Shown one piece after another: positions 15,683-26,274 of a DNA stretch of 64,000 bases. This DNA comes from JACVRW01 sp963846505 (GTDB taxonomy: Bacteria; Actinomycetota; Thermoleophilia; Solirubrobacterales; Thermoleophilaceae). The position numbers and the translations under genes were made by a program. The stretch spans positions 620,001-684,000 of the forward strand of contig CAWJWD010000004.1 of assembly GCA_963846505.1 (NCBI GenBank). Direction: 5' to 3'. Within the stretch, counting starts at the first letter, position 1; each line of letters starts with the position of its first letter. The notes under the pieces were generated by a model. It did not search any database, was not told the origin of the DNA, and was given only the letters and a program-made list of their open reading frames with translations.

Positions 15683-16560
15683 ACCGCGCCGGCGAACAGC
15701 ACCGCGTTGCGCCACGGGTCGCGCAGCAGCAGGCCACCCTCGACCTGCTCGTAGTCGAGGCCCGCGGCCTCCACGCGCTCGCGCAGGGCCGCCAGCGCCG
15801 GCGCGTCGATCACGACCGTCCAATGCCGCAGGCCGACGGCGTCCTGGGGCACGGGCGGCACGCCCTCCCCGCGCCAGGTGTTGAAGGCGAGGTGATGGTG
15901 GTAGCCGCCGGCCGAGACGAAGGCCGCGCTGGGAAAGACCGTCATCGGCTCGAAGCCGATCACGTCACGGTAGAAGAGCAGTCCGCGCTCGACGTCGCCG
16001 ACGTGCAGGTGCAGATGCCCCACGACCAGGCCGGCGTCCGCCCGTGGATGGACGGGCTCGCCGTCGACGAGACCGAGCAGGTCCTGCAGATCGAGCGGCG
16101 CCGGGCCGATCGCGGCCGGGTCGCTGAGGTCGCCCCAGCGCTCGCGCGAGCGGTCGGCTGCCAGCTCGAGGCCGTTGCCGTCCGGGTCGGGCAGGTAGAT
16201 CGCCTCGGAGATGCCGTGGTCCGACGCACCGCTGATCGGCGTGCGCGAGACGAGCAGGCGCTGCACCGCTCGCGCCAGCTCCAGCCGCGACGGGTGCAGC
16301 AGCGCGACGTGGTAGAGACCTGCATGGCGGCCGGCCCGGCGGGCGCTCGGCTGCTCGGTCAGCACCAGCAGCTCCTCGCCGCCGGCGCCGAGCGCGGCGA
16401 CGCCGTCCTCGCGGCGCTGGACCTGCAAACCGATCGCCTGCTCGTAGAAGGGCAGCGAGCGCTCGAGGTCGGCGACCGTCAGGTGGGCGGGTCCGAGGCG
16501 CAGCGCCGCCGGCAGGACCGCCGCCGGGGCGCTGCGCTCGCTGGAGACTGGGGTAGTCAT
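15679..16560 (-). CDS. Two-domain VOC/glyoxalase-family protein (CatE-like)
   Basis: A 293-residue protein with two vicinal-oxygen-chelate domains. The first starts LGPAHLTVADLERSLPFYEQ and contains YHVALLHPSR and YLPDPDGNGLEL; the second starts HLHLHVGDVERGLLFYRD and contains YHHHLAFNTW and LLRDPWRNAVLF. This tandem layout and the His/Glu positions match bacterial CatE-type extradiol dioxygenase relatives. Whether it opens catechol rings or acts on another substrate is not decided by sequence. The ATG at 16560 is used; the upstream TTG gives non-homologous residues. An AraC regulator lies immediately upstream on the same strand. Confidence 0.82.
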   Translation of the reverse strand: MTTPVSSERSAPAAVLPAALRLGPAHLTVADLERSLPFYEQAIGLQVQRREDGVAALGAGGEELLVLTEQPSARRAGRHAGLYHVALLHPSRLELARAVQRLLVSRTPISGASDHGISEAIYLPDPDGNGLELAADRSRERWGDLSDPAAIGPAPLDLQDLLGLVDGEPVHPRADAGLVVGHLHLHVGDVERGLLFYRDVIGFEPMTVFPSAAFVSAGGYHHHLAFNTWRGEGVPPVPQDAVGLRHWTVVIDAPALAALRERVEAAGLDYEQVEGGLLLRDPWRNAVLFAGAV

Positions 16561-16632
16561 GCCATCCAGGATCGCGCCAGTCCCACCGTCGGGCAATGGC
16601 GAAACGTCGTGGATGCATGGACTTCTGGACGC

Positions 16633-17493
16633 TCAGCCCCGCGCGCGCTCCCGATAGGCCATCGGCGCCTCCCCCATCTGTCGCTTGAAGGCGCGCGAGA
16701 AGTACAGCGGGTCGGCGTAGCCGGTACGGCGCGCGACCTCCTGCACGGACAGGTCGGTGAAGCGCAGCAGCCGCGCGGCCTCCAGCATCACGCGGTCGAG
16801 GACCAGCTCCTTGGTGGAACGTCCGGTCACGTGCGTGAGCGCGCGCGAGAGCGCGGCGGCGGGGACGCCGAGCGCGTCCGCGTAGGCGCCTGCCTCGTGC
16901 TGGTGGGCGAACTCCTGCTCGAGCAGGGCCGTGAAGCGGCGTTGGAGCTGCACCTGCGCGTCGTCGGGGTCGCGCCGCTCGCTGCGCAGCGCGTCGTACC
17001 AGCGCTCGACCCAGAGCAGCAGCACGGAGATCAGGTGCCGCTGCAGCTCGGCGCTCTCGCCGTCCGGCGGTCGCTCCAGCTCGGCCGCCAGCGCCTCGAT
17101 CGTGGCCTCCAGGCGCTCGGCCTCGCGCGCGGGCACGAGCACCGTGCGTGCCCCCTGACCGGCCAGCAGCCAGCCGGGCGTGGCGCGCTCCGCGCCGCTG
17201 CCCAGCAGCAGCTCGTCGCGGAAGCGCACGACGGCGCCGTGGACGTCCTCGGCGCGCTCGAACACGTGCACCTGCCCGCGTCCGATCAGGGTCACGCTGC
17301 CCGGCCGCACCGCCTCGACGCTGCCGTCGAGGCGCTGCTGTCCGCTGCCGGACCGGATCCAGAGCAGCTCGTGGTAGTCGTGGCGGTGCGGCTCGCGCAC
17401 GCTGCCGACGCCGTCGCCGAAGCTCAGGCCGTCGAGGCGTACGACGCGCGCGAGCTCGCCGGGCTCCGGGAGGCGGTCGAGCGTGAGGCTCAT
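16633..17493 (-). CDS. AraC-family transcriptional regulator with cupin sensor domain
   Basis: A 286-residue regulator. The N-terminal half has the cupin-like AraC sensor (EPHRHDYHELLWIRSGSGQQ, then GSVTLIGRGQVHVFE). The C-terminal half carries two helix-turn-helix motifs (AYADALGVPAAALSRALTHV and LSVQEVARRTGYADPLYFSR) with the final FKRQMGEAPMAYR. It probably senses a small ligand. The downstream VOC gene, 72 bp away on the same strand, is the obvious target. ATG 17493 was preferred to an upstream TTG. Confidence 0.88.
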   Translation of the reverse strand: MSLTLDRLPEPGELARVVRLDGLSFGDGVGSVREPHRHDYHELLWIRSGSGQQRLDGSVEAVRPGSVTLIGRGQVHVFERAEDVHGAVVRFRDELLLGSGAERATPGWLLAGQGARTVLVPAREAERLEATIEALAAELERPPDGESAELQRHLISVLLLWVERWYDALRSERRDPDDAQVQLQRRFTALLEQEFAHQHEAGAYADALGVPAAALSRALTHVTGRSTKELVLDRVMLEAARLLRFTDLSVQEVARRTGYADPLYFSRAFKRQMGEAPMAYRERARG

Positions 17494-17637
17494 GGCTGCG
17501 GATCGATCCTCGCAGCCGGGCACGTCGCATGCCAAGCAAGCCCTGGCCTTGGGCGTGCCTCATCTTGGGAGCGCAACCTTCACATGGGGGATGGTGTTCG
17601 CGGTGGTAGGCACCAAACCCGACGAGAGGCCCCACCC

Positions 17638-18195
17638 ATGAAGCGGTTCCTGCGTCTTCCCTCGCCCGCGATGGTCGTCGCGCTCCTGGCGCTGTTCGTC
17701 GCCATGAGCGGCGTGTCGTACGCGCTCGCCACCGGCTCGATCGGCACGCGCGAGATCGCCAACGGCTCGATCCTCAACCGCGACTTCAAGGACGGCACGC
17801 TGCGCGGCCAGGAGTTCAAGCCCGACTCGCTCGGCCCGAACGCGATCAAGGAGCAGGTGCTCGACGCCACGAAGCTCCAGACGGTCAACAACTCGCTGCT
17901 CGCCGAGGGCATCACGCGCCAGGTGGTCGTGGCGGTCAACGGCTCCACCGTGCGCGGGCGCGGCGTGGCCTCGACCGGCAGCACCGGCGAGGGCCAATAC
18001 CAGGCGATCTTCGACCGCGACGTGCGCAACTGCGTCTACTTCGCCACGCTCGGCGACGAGTCGGCGTCCGGACCGGGCACCGGTCAGATCGCCGTCACGT
18101 CGCTCGCCAGCAACGTCAACGGCGTGCGCGTCGTGACCCGCAACAGCGACGGCTCGCTCGCCAACCGCTCGTTCCACCTCTTGGTCTCCTGCTGA
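17638..18195 (+). CDS. Secreted protein of unknown function (Thermoleophilia-type)
   Basis: A 185-residue protein with a clear export signal (MKRFLRLPSPAMVVALLALF then VAMSGVSYA) and no other membrane span. After the signal come short repeats resembling pentapeptide-like turns (IGTREIANGSILNRDFKDGT, LRGQEFKPDSLG), then a beta-rich C-terminal half ending in a Cys (HLLVSC). The only other Cys is in VRNCVYFATLG, so one disulfide is possible. I recall many paralogues with this N-terminus in Solirubrobacterales genomes but no assigned function. The next gene is separated by a strong terminator hairpin, so it is probably monocistronic. Confidence 0.75.
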   Translation: MKRFLRLPSPAMVVALLALFVAMSGVSYALATGSIGTREIANGSILNRDFKDGTLRGQEFKPDSLGPNAIKEQVLDATKLQTVNNSLLAEGITRQVVVAVNGSTVRGRGVASTGSTGEGQYQAIFDRDVRNCVYFATLGDESASGPGTGQIAVTSLASNVNGVRVVTRNSDGSLANRSFHLLVSC

Positions 18196-18206
18196 GGGCG
18201 CGGCGC

Positions 18207-18237
18207 CGGCGCGACCCGGACTGCCCGGGTCGCGCCG
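18207..18237 (+). terminator. Strong GC hairpin between secreted-protein gene and pepF
   Basis: CGGCGCGACCCGG at 18207-18219 pairs perfectly with 18225-18237 around an ACTGC loop (13-bp stem). It begins 11 nt after the upstream stop codon. A U-run is lacking, as is common for actinobacterial terminators. Confidence 0.65.
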
Positions 18238-18259
18238 CGGCGCCGTTATCGTCTCGGCG

Positions 18260-20062
18260 GTGACCGATCTCGCTCTCGAAGCAGCCCACTGGGACCTCGA
18301 GCCGCTCGTCGACGGCAAGGGCAGCGCCGGGGTGACCGAGCTGCTCTCCGCCGCCCGCGAGCGTGCCGAGGCGTTCGCCGCCGCTCACCGCGGCAAGGTC
18401 GCCGAGCTCGACGCGCCCGGCCTCGCCGCCGCGATGCGCGAGCTCGAGGCGATCTCCGACTCCGCCGGGCGCGCCGGCTCGTACGCGATGCTCTCGTTCG
18501 CGACCGACACCCAGTCGCCCGAGACCGGCGCGCTGCTGCAGCAGGCACGCGAGCTGGGTGCGGCGATCGAGACCGAGCTGCTGTTCTTCGAGTTGGAGTG
18601 GAACCAGGTGCCCGACGAGCAGGCCGAGCGCCTGCTGGTCGATCCGGCGCTCGCGTTCTGCGCCCACCACCTGCGCAATCAGCGCCGCTACCTGCCGCAC
18701 CAGCTCAGCGAGCCGGAGGAGCGCATCCTCACCGAGACGGGCGTGACCGGCCGCTCGGCCTTCACGCGCCTGTTCACCGAGCAGATCTCGAGCATCGAGG
18801 TGCAGCTGCCCGACGTCGAGGGACCGGCGCAGCTGGAGCTCGCCCTCAGCCGGCTGCAGGACCCCGATCGCGAGCGACGCGCCCAGGCGGCACGCGGCAT
18901 CACCGACGGCCTGCGCAGCGACCTGCGCACGCGCGCGTTCGTCTTCAACACGCTGCTGGCCGACAAGGCGACCAAGGACCGGCTGCGCAAGTACCCGTCC
19001 TGGATCGCCTCGCGCAACCTCGCCAACGAGGCCAGCGACGAGTCGGTCCAGGCGCTGATCGACGCGGTCACCTCTCGCTACGAGCTCGCGCGACGCTGGT
19101 ACCGGCTGAAGGCGAAGCTGCTCGGCATCGAGCGGCTGGCCCACTACGACCGGATGGCGCCGGTCGGCGAGAGCGAGGAGCGCATCCCCTACGACGAGGC
19201 GCGCGAGCTGGTGCTCGACTGCTACGGCGGCTTCTCGCCGGTGCTCGGCGAAGCGGCCCGCAGCTTCTTCCTCGCGGACTACGTCGACGCCCCGCCACGG
19301 CCGGGCAAGCGTGGCGGCGCCTTCTGCTCGTACACCGTGCCCTCGGCGCACCCCTACGTGATGCTCAACTACACCTCGCGCCCCTCGGACGTGCTGGTGA
19401 TGGCGCACGAGCTCGGGCACGGCGTGCACGCGTCGCTGGCGCGACCGCAGGGCATCTTCCACTTCTCCACGCCGCTGACCCTGGCCGAGACGGCCTCGAT
19501 CTTCGGCGAGACGATCGTGCTCGGCCGGCTGCTGGAGCGTGCGCCGGACGCGGCCGGACGGCTGTCGCTGCTGGCAAGCTCGCTCGACGGCGCAGTCGCG
19601 GCGATCTTCCGCCAGATCGCGATGAACCGCTTCGAGGAACGGGTCCACACCGAGCGACGCGAGCAGGGCGAGCTGTCGCTCGAGCGCCTCGCCGCGGCCT
19701 GGACGGCCACCCAGGAGGACCTGCTCGGCGACTCGGTCGAGATCGACGAGGACTACAGCGTCTGGTGGTCCTACATCCCGCACTTCGTCGACACGCCGGG
19801 CTACGTCTACGCGTACGCCTACGGCCACCTGCTCGCGCTGTCGGTCTACCGGCGCTACGAGGAGGAGGGACCGGCCTTCACCGAGTCGTACCTCGAGCTG
19901 CTGCGCGCCGGCGGCTCGCTGCCGCCGGAGGAGCTGGGCCGGATCGTCGGCATCGACCTCGCCGACCCGGGCTTCTGGGCCTCGGGGCTCGACCTCGTGG
20001 AGCGGAGCCTGGACCAGGCCGAGGCGGCCGCCGCGGACGCCGGCCGGCTCGAAGCCGCCTAG
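18260..20062 (+). CDS. pepF: M3-family oligoendopeptidase F (PepF-like)
   Basis: A 600-residue cytoplasmic zinc metallopeptidase that degrades oligopeptides. The N-terminal helical PepF domain leads into the M3 catalytic domain, where VMAHELGHGVHASLA holds the HExxH zinc motif and AETASIFGETIVL supplies the third ligand, Glu. The C-terminal VYAYAYGHLLALSVYRRY segment is typical of the family. Length and motifs are complete. The start is GTG at 18260. An MFS gene follows 88 bp downstream on the same strand. Confidence 0.92.
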   Translation: MTDLALEAAHWDLEPLVDGKGSAGVTELLSAARERAEAFAAAHRGKVAELDAPGLAAAMRELEAISDSAGRAGSYAMLSFATDTQSPETGALLQQARELGAAIETELLFFELEWNQVPDEQAERLLVDPALAFCAHHLRNQRRYLPHQLSEPEERILTETGVTGRSAFTRLFTEQISSIEVQLPDVEGPAQLELALSRLQDPDRERRAQAARGITDGLRSDLRTRAFVFNTLLADKATKDRLRKYPSWIASRNLANEASDESVQALIDAVTSRYELARRWYRLKAKLLGIERLAHYDRMAPVGESEERIPYDEARELVLDCYGGFSPVLGEAARSFFLADYVDAPPRPGKRGGAFCSYTVPSAHPYVMLNYTSRPSDVLVMAHELGHGVHASLARPQGIFHFSTPLTLAETASIFGETIVLGRLLERAPDAAGRLSLLASSLDGAVAAIFRQIAMNRFEERVHTERREQGELSLERLAAAWTATQEDLLGDSVEIDEDYSVWWSYIPHFVDTPGYVYAYAYGHLLALSVYRRYEEEGPAFTESYLELLRAGGSLPPEELGRIVGIDLADPGFWASGLDLVERSLDQAEAAAADAGRLEAA

Positions 20063-20150
20063 CGCCGGCGCCTCGATCCGCTCGGCCATTCACTCGGGGG
20101 TCCGCCGCAGGGCGGGTGGGCGGATCGTGGGCGCGTAGCATCGACGGGCA

Positions 20151-21305
20151 ATGCGTCGCATGTTCCTGCTCGTGGGCGCGGTCGTGCTCGTGGACACGAT
20201 GTTCTTCGCGGCCGTCTCGCCCCTGCTGCCTCACTACGAGGACGAGCTCGGGCTGTCCAAGACGGCCGCCGGGGTGCTGACCGCGTCCTATCCCGCCGGC
20301 ACGTTGCTGGGATCGATTCCCGCCGGCTGGATCGCGATGCGGATCGGCGTCAAGCCGACGCTGATGGGCGGCCTCGGCCTGCTCGGCTGCTCGAGCCTGG
20401 TGTTCGCCTTCGCCGACGACGTCGTGCTGCTCGACGCGGCGCGCTTCGTGCAGGGGCTCGGCGGGGCGGCGATGTGGGCCGGCGGCCTGGCCTGGCTGGT
20501 CGGCGTCTCGCCGCCCGAGCGGCGCGGCGAGCTGATCGGCTCGGCGCTCGGCGCCGCGATCGTGGGCGTGCTGTTCGGCCCGGTGATCGGCGGCGCGGCG
20601 ACGGTCGTCGGTCCGGAGCTCGTGTTCAGCGCCGTCGGGCTGCTGGCGGTGCTGCTGGCGCTTTGGGCCGCGGCGCTGCCTGGCTGCCCGCCCGAGGGTG
20701 CCGCCAGCATGCGCGCCGTGGTCGACGCGCTGCGCCGCCGACCGGTGCAGGCGGGCCTGTGGCTGTTCACGCTGCCGGCGATCTTCGCCGGCGTGCTCGA
20801 GGTGCTCGTGCCGCTGCGCCTGGACGATCTCGGCGCCAGCGGCGTCGGCATCGGCGCGGTGTTCCTGGTCGCCTCCGCCGTCGAGGCGGTGCTGAGCCCG
20901 TTCGCCGGCCGGCTCTCCGACCGCTACGGCCGCCTCGCGCCGATCCGGGTCGGCCTGATCGGCGCGACGGCGATGGCGGTGCTGCTGCCGGTGCCGGAGA
21001 CGGTGGTGCTCGCCGGCGCCGCGCTCGTGCTGACCGTGGCCGCGCTCGGCAGCTTCTGGGCGCCGGGCATGGCCCTGGTCTCCGACGCCTCGGAGGAGGC
21101 CGGCCTGGACCAGGCGCTCGCCTTCGGAATCGCCAACCTCGGCTGGGCGCTCGGACACCTGATCGGCGGCGGGGGCGGCGCGGCGCTGGCCGACGCGACC
21201 GCGGACGCGCTCCCCTACGGGCTGCTCGCCGTCATCTGCGCGCTCACGCTGGCGGGGGTGGTGCGGCTGGCGCCGCGGGCCGCGTCGGCGAGCTCGAACG
21301 CCTGA
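20151..21305 (+). CDS. Major facilitator superfamily transporter
   Basis: A 384-residue, 12-helix MFS protein. The first half holds DTMFFAAVSPLLPHYEDELG and the loop WIAMRIGVKPTLMGGL (a degenerate motif A); the second half has AGRLSDRYGRLAPIRVGLIG, a clear motif A repeat. Such proteins usually export drugs or metabolites or import small solutes by proton coupling; nothing in the sequence identifies the substrate. It converges with the rpf gene; the 61-bp gap between them has no obvious hairpin. Confidence 0.88.
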   Translation: MRRMFLLVGAVVLVDTMFFAAVSPLLPHYEDELGLSKTAAGVLTASYPAGTLLGSIPAGWIAMRIGVKPTLMGGLGLLGCSSLVFAFADDVVLLDAARFVQGLGGAAMWAGGLAWLVGVSPPERRGELIGSALGAAIVGVLFGPVIGGAATVVGPELVFSAVGLLAVLLALWAAALPGCPPEGAASMRAVVDALRRRPVQAGLWLFTLPAIFAGVLEVLVPLRLDDLGASGVGIGAVFLVASAVEAVLSPFAGRLSDRYGRLAPIRVGLIGATAMAVLLPVPETVVLAGAALVLTVAALGSFWAPGMALVSDASEEAGLDQALAFGIANLGWALGHLIGGGGGAALADATADALPYGLLAVICALTLAGVVRLAPRAASASSNA

Positions 21306-21366
21306 ACCGCTGCGCAGGACCGCCGGGTGGCAAGCACCGCGTGGCGACGCCGGAATGCGGCTGTCG

Positions 21367-21960
21367 CTACGGACAGCTGGGCCAGGGCGCGGTGCCCTGC
21401 TGGCGGTACAGCTTCAGCGCACGCCGGTCCTGCTCGGCCTCGGAGGCCTCGGCGGGGTCGCCCTCGCCGCCCATCGAGCGCCAGGTGGGGCGGCTGAACT
21501 GGTACTTGCCCCGGTAGCGACCGTCGGCGGAGACGGCGGTCGGGTCGCCCCCGGACTCGCACTCGGCGATCCGGCGCAGCATGCGCGGCAGCTTGACGCT
21601 GCCGTCCTGGTCGACCGCGCGGCTGCTGAAGGGCCGCAAGCCGAGCGCGGCGCGGGTCTGGGGACCGACGATGCCGTCGACGGTCAGGCCCTTGCGACGC
21701 TGGAAGCGCTTGACCGCCCGCTCGGTCTGCTTGCCGAAGACGCCGTCCGCGCTGACGCCGAGCGCGCCCTGCAGCGAACGCACGGCCTCGCCGCGGTCGC
21801 CGCGCTTCAGCACGACCTCGCTCGAGGCGCTCGCGCCGCCTCCGGCCGCGGCGGCGGAATTGTCGGCGACGGCGGTGCCGGCCGTGCAGGCAGCGGCGAC
21901 GAGCCCCAGGAGGGCGGCAAGCAGCAGCGATCGCTGCATGGCGGATACGGCGGTACGCAC
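21367..21960 (-). CDS. rpf: Resuscitation-promoting-factor-like muralytic protein with peptidoglycan-binding domain
   Basis: A 197-residue secreted protein. A signal peptide (about residues 1-32) is followed by a peptidoglycan-binding domain (LKRGDRGEAVRSLQGALGV through VDGIVGPQTRAALGL) and a C-terminal Rpf/transglycosylase domain: IAECESGGDPTAVSADGRYR, GKYQFSRPTWRSMGG. The Glu in IAECESGG is the expected catalytic residue. Such enzymes cleave peptidoglycan during outgrowth from dormancy. GTG at 21960 is preferred because AAAGGGG lies 10 nt upstream; an ATG at 21939 has no good ribosome site. Expression is predicted to be controlled by the c-di-AMP riboswitch that ends just before the gene. 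Confidence 0.88.
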   Translation of the reverse strand: MRTAVSAMQRSLLLAALLGLVAAACTAGTAVADNSAAAAGGGASASSEVVLKRGDRGEAVRSLQGALGVSADGVFGKQTERAVKRFQRRKGLTVDGIVGPQTRAALGLRPFSSRAVDQDGSVKLPRMLRRIAECESGGDPTAVSADGRYRGKYQFSRPTWRSMGGEGDPAEASEAEQDRRALKLYRQQGTAPWPSCP

Positions 21961-21971
21961 GTCGGTCTGGC

Positions 21972-22123
21972 CCCTTTCCGGTGCCTACGAGGTGAGCTGA
22001 CGGGCTCGCGCCGGAAAGTTGGCGCTACATCGCACGCTGGCGACGATTCGCCCCTGCGGCCTTGGGAAGACGGCCGCGAGTGGGTCCCCCGCTCTTCGCC
22101 GTTCAGGACGGCGAAGACTCGGC
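21972..22123 (-). promoter_or_regulatory. Cyclic-di-AMP riboswitch (ydaO/yuaA type)
   Basis: Minus-strand hallmarks occur in the correct order: GCCGAGTC (from 22123), a variable stem CTTCGCCG/CGGCGAAG, GCGGGGGACCCA, GGGGCGAATC, and the 3' block CCCGTCAGCTCACCTCGTAG followed by GCACCGGAA. These match the ydaO consensus as it occurs before actinobacterial rpf genes. The aptamer ends only about a dozen nt before the GTG. There is no room for a separate terminator, and the 3' strand runs into the AAAGGGG ribosome site, so control of translation is the simpler mechanism. Confidence 0.9.
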
Positions 22124-22195
22124 ATTTGTCGAATTGCAGGTCGAAATAGAAGCAGATCAGGCGGCGGAGCGCCAGGAACGGTCCGTCCTTGGCCC

Positions 22196-22591
22196 TTAGC
22201 GCGCGGCGCTGAGCAGGTCGTCGACGACGGTGACGATGTCGACCGGCGCGCGCCGCAGACGGCGGGTGAAGCGGCTCTCCGCGCGCGCCGGGACCGTCGC
22301 CGTGGCTGCGAGGACGGGCTCCGCCGGCTGCTGCTCCGGCGTCGCCGCAGCGCTCCCCGATTGCTGGATCGACGCGTCGGCGGTGGCCAAGACCGCCGCC
22401 GACTGCTCGGCGATCGCGGCCGATGTCGCGGCGGCGACGTCCGCGCCCGACGCGGTCGAGACGCCGGCGACGCTCGGCTCGCCGGGCGGCAGCGCGGGCC
22501 GCGGCAGCAGTCGCTTGCGCAGCACCACCGTCGCAGCCGCGCCGAGCAGCACGATCGGCAACGTACGGCGCATTGCTCTACGAGCGTTCAT
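22196..22591 (-). CDS. Small single-span membrane protein, unknown function
   Basis: A 131-residue protein starting MNARRAMRRTLPIVLLGAAA with one N-terminal membrane helix (IVLLGAAATVVL), then a basic RKRLLPRP stop-transfer, a long Ala/Ser/Thr/Glu-rich low-complexity region and a C-terminal RFTRRLRRAPVDIVTVVDDL helix. I do not recognise a family. The composition suits a membrane-anchored linker protein. It lies upstream of the rpf riboswitch on the same strand and diverges from the SDR gene. The coding call rests on the clean TM/basic boundary and codon bias. Confidence 0.5.
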   Translation of the reverse strand: MNARRAMRRTLPIVLLGAAATVVLRKRLLPRPALPPGEPSVAGVSTASGADVAAATSAAIAEQSAAVLATADASIQQSGSAAATPEQQPAEPVLAATATVPARAESRFTRRLRRAPVDIVTVVDDLLSAAR

Positions 22592-22646
22592 CGGGAAGGA
22601 TGACCCTACACCCGGCATGGGACGTGCCGCCAGTACGCTGCGGAGC

Positions 22647-23393
22647 ATGGACCTCGGCCTCGCAGGCAGGGTCGCGCTGGTCACCGGCGCGTCGCGCGGG
22701 ATCGGCCGTGGCATCGCGGCGGCGCTCGCCGCCGAGGGCGCGCGCGTGGCGATCAGCTCGCGCTCGCAGGAGCGCATCGAGGCCGCGGCCCGGGAGCTTG
22801 GCGCGCACCCATGCGTCTTCGACAGCGCCGACCTCGACGGCGCGCCCGCACTGGTCGAGCGCGTCGAGGCCGAACTCGGCCCGCTGGACGTGCTGGTGGT
22901 CAACACCGGCGGTCCGCCGGGCGGCGCGCCGCTCGAGTTCACCCGCGAGCAGTGGCGCGACGCGCACGTCGAGCTGATGCTGATGCCGATGGCGCTGATC
23001 GGCTCCGCGCTGCCCGGGATGCGCGAGCGCGGCTTCGGGCGCGTGCTGAGCGTGTCCTCGACCGCCGCCCGCGAGCCGATCGACGGGCTGCTGCTCTCGA
23101 GCGCCCATCGCAGCGGCATGCTCGCCACCTTCCGCTCGCTCGCTCGGACCGTCGCCGCCGACGGGGTGACGCTCAACACGATCCTGCCCGGCCGGATCGA
23201 CACCGATCGCCTGGCTGCGCTCTACGGCTCGTCGGAGGCGGCCCAGCAGGTGGCCGCGCAGGAGGTGCCGGCGGGCCGTCTGGGCAGCGTCGAGGAGATC
23301 GCGGCGATGGGCGCGTTCCTGTGCTCGGCGCAGGCGTCGTACGTCACGGGCACGGCCGTGCCCGTCGACGGCGGTCTGCTGCGCGGCTACTGA
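22647..23393 (+). CDS. SDR-family oxidoreductase-like protein lacking the YxxxK motif
   Basis: A 248-residue Rossmann-fold protein. The cofactor loop VTGASRGIGRGIAAAL and the VNTGGPPGG segment (in place of NNAG) are present, and the C-terminus has SYVTGTAVPVDGGLLRGY. At the active site, where SDRs have Ser-Tyr-xxx-Lys, it reads SSTAAREPIDGLLLSSAHRS followed by GM, so the catalytic Tyr and Lys are absent. A subgroup of FabG-like SDRs shows similar substitutions. It may use a different mechanism or be non-catalytic. The ATG at 22647 gives a standard family length. Confidence 0.85.
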   Translation: MDLGLAGRVALVTGASRGIGRGIAAALAAEGARVAISSRSQERIEAAARELGAHPCVFDSADLDGAPALVERVEAELGPLDVLVVNTGGPPGGAPLEFTREQWRDAHVELMLMPMALIGSALPGMRERGFGRVLSVSSTAAREPIDGLLLSSAHRSGMLATFRSLARTVAADGVTLNTILPGRIDTDRLAALYGSSEAAQQVAAQEVPAGRLGSVEEIAAMGAFLCSAQASYVTGTAVPVDGGLLRGY

Positions 23394-23411
23394 CCGACGT
23401 GGCTGCGCGCG

Positions 23412-23885
23412 TCAGGGACCCGGCGGATTGCCCGGCGGCGGCCCGAGCAGCACGACGTTCTCGCGCCAGCGCGCGATCTCGCAGCCGTCGGACAGCTCGA
23501 AGGAGGCGCGCACGCGCTCGCCGCGGAGGGTGCCGCCGACCGTCGCCACGGCCGGCCCGCCGAAGATCTGCGGACAGGCGACGTCGCCGGGGACCGGCGC
23601 GAGCGTCTTCGCGTCGATCCCGGCCAGCCGCCGGCAGACGGTCGTGTCCGCGTCGGGCCCCAACCGCTCGCACGCGATCGTGCGGGTGCGCGCGGGCGTC
23701 CCGGGGCCATCCGCGCGGACGCTGACCCGCAGGCTGGTGGGAACGGGCGACGTGGTCGTGGTGGACGTCGACGGCGTGCCGGCGGAGCTGCCGCCGTCCT
23801 CGTCGCCGCAGGCGCCGAGCGCCAGCACGCACGCCGCGAGCGAGGTCGCGGCGAGGGCACGGCGGCGGGCGGGCGTCCAGCTCAC
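23412..23885 (-). CDS. Lipoprotein with subtilisin-inhibitor-like (SSI) domain
   Basis: A 157-residue lipoprotein; the lipobox LALGAC ends the signal peptide and is followed by a Ser/Thr-rich linker. The remaining domain has the four-Cys spacing of the Streptomyces subtilisin inhibitor family: IACERLGPDADTTVC, DVACPQIFGGPAVATVGGT, and SDGCEIARWRENVVLLG. SSI proteins block serine proteases outside the cell. The residues around the expected reactive site are not clearly conserved, so inhibitory activity is inferred only from fold. The start is GTG at 23885. The gene follows lon on the same strand, with 40 bp between. Confidence 0.65.
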   Translation of the reverse strand: MSWTPARRRALAATSLAACVLALGACGDEDGGSSAGTPSTSTTTTSPVPTSLRVSVRADGPGTPARTRTIACERLGPDADTTVCRRLAGIDAKTLAPVPGDVACPQIFGGPAVATVGGTLRGERVRASFELSDGCEIARWRENVVLLGPPPGNPPGP

Positions 23886-23925
23886 CCCAGGGGTTCTAGC
23901 GGACGCCCGCCGCGCGTCGCGGCGT

Positions 23926-26214
<2,289 letters not shown>

Positions 26215-26227
26215 CACTTCTCAGCTC

Positions 26228-26242
26228 CTTACGTTTCGTAAG
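26228..26242. promoter_or_regulatory. Candidate operator palindrome before lon
   Basis: CTTACG-TTT-CGTAAG is a perfect 6-bp inverted repeat in the 60-bp gap between the divergent lon and cyclase starts, overlapping the lon ribosome-site region. It does not match the HAIR consensus recognised by HspR (CTTGAGT-N7-ACTCAAG), which often controls actinobacterial lon. Confidence 0.4.
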
Positions 26243-26274
26243 TCGAGTGTAGCGACGCTCGTAGGATCAGCCTG

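Noticed and set aside
14896..17637. Long plus-strand frame running into the secreted-protein gene
   Set aside because: Only the last 186 codons, from ATG 17638, look like protein; the rest is opposite or out of frame with HAD, VOC and AraC genes.
21990..22025. Possible fourth copy of the pilus element (CCAACTTTCC)
   Set aside because: The similarity is short and the stretch is part of the c-di-AMP riboswitch core.
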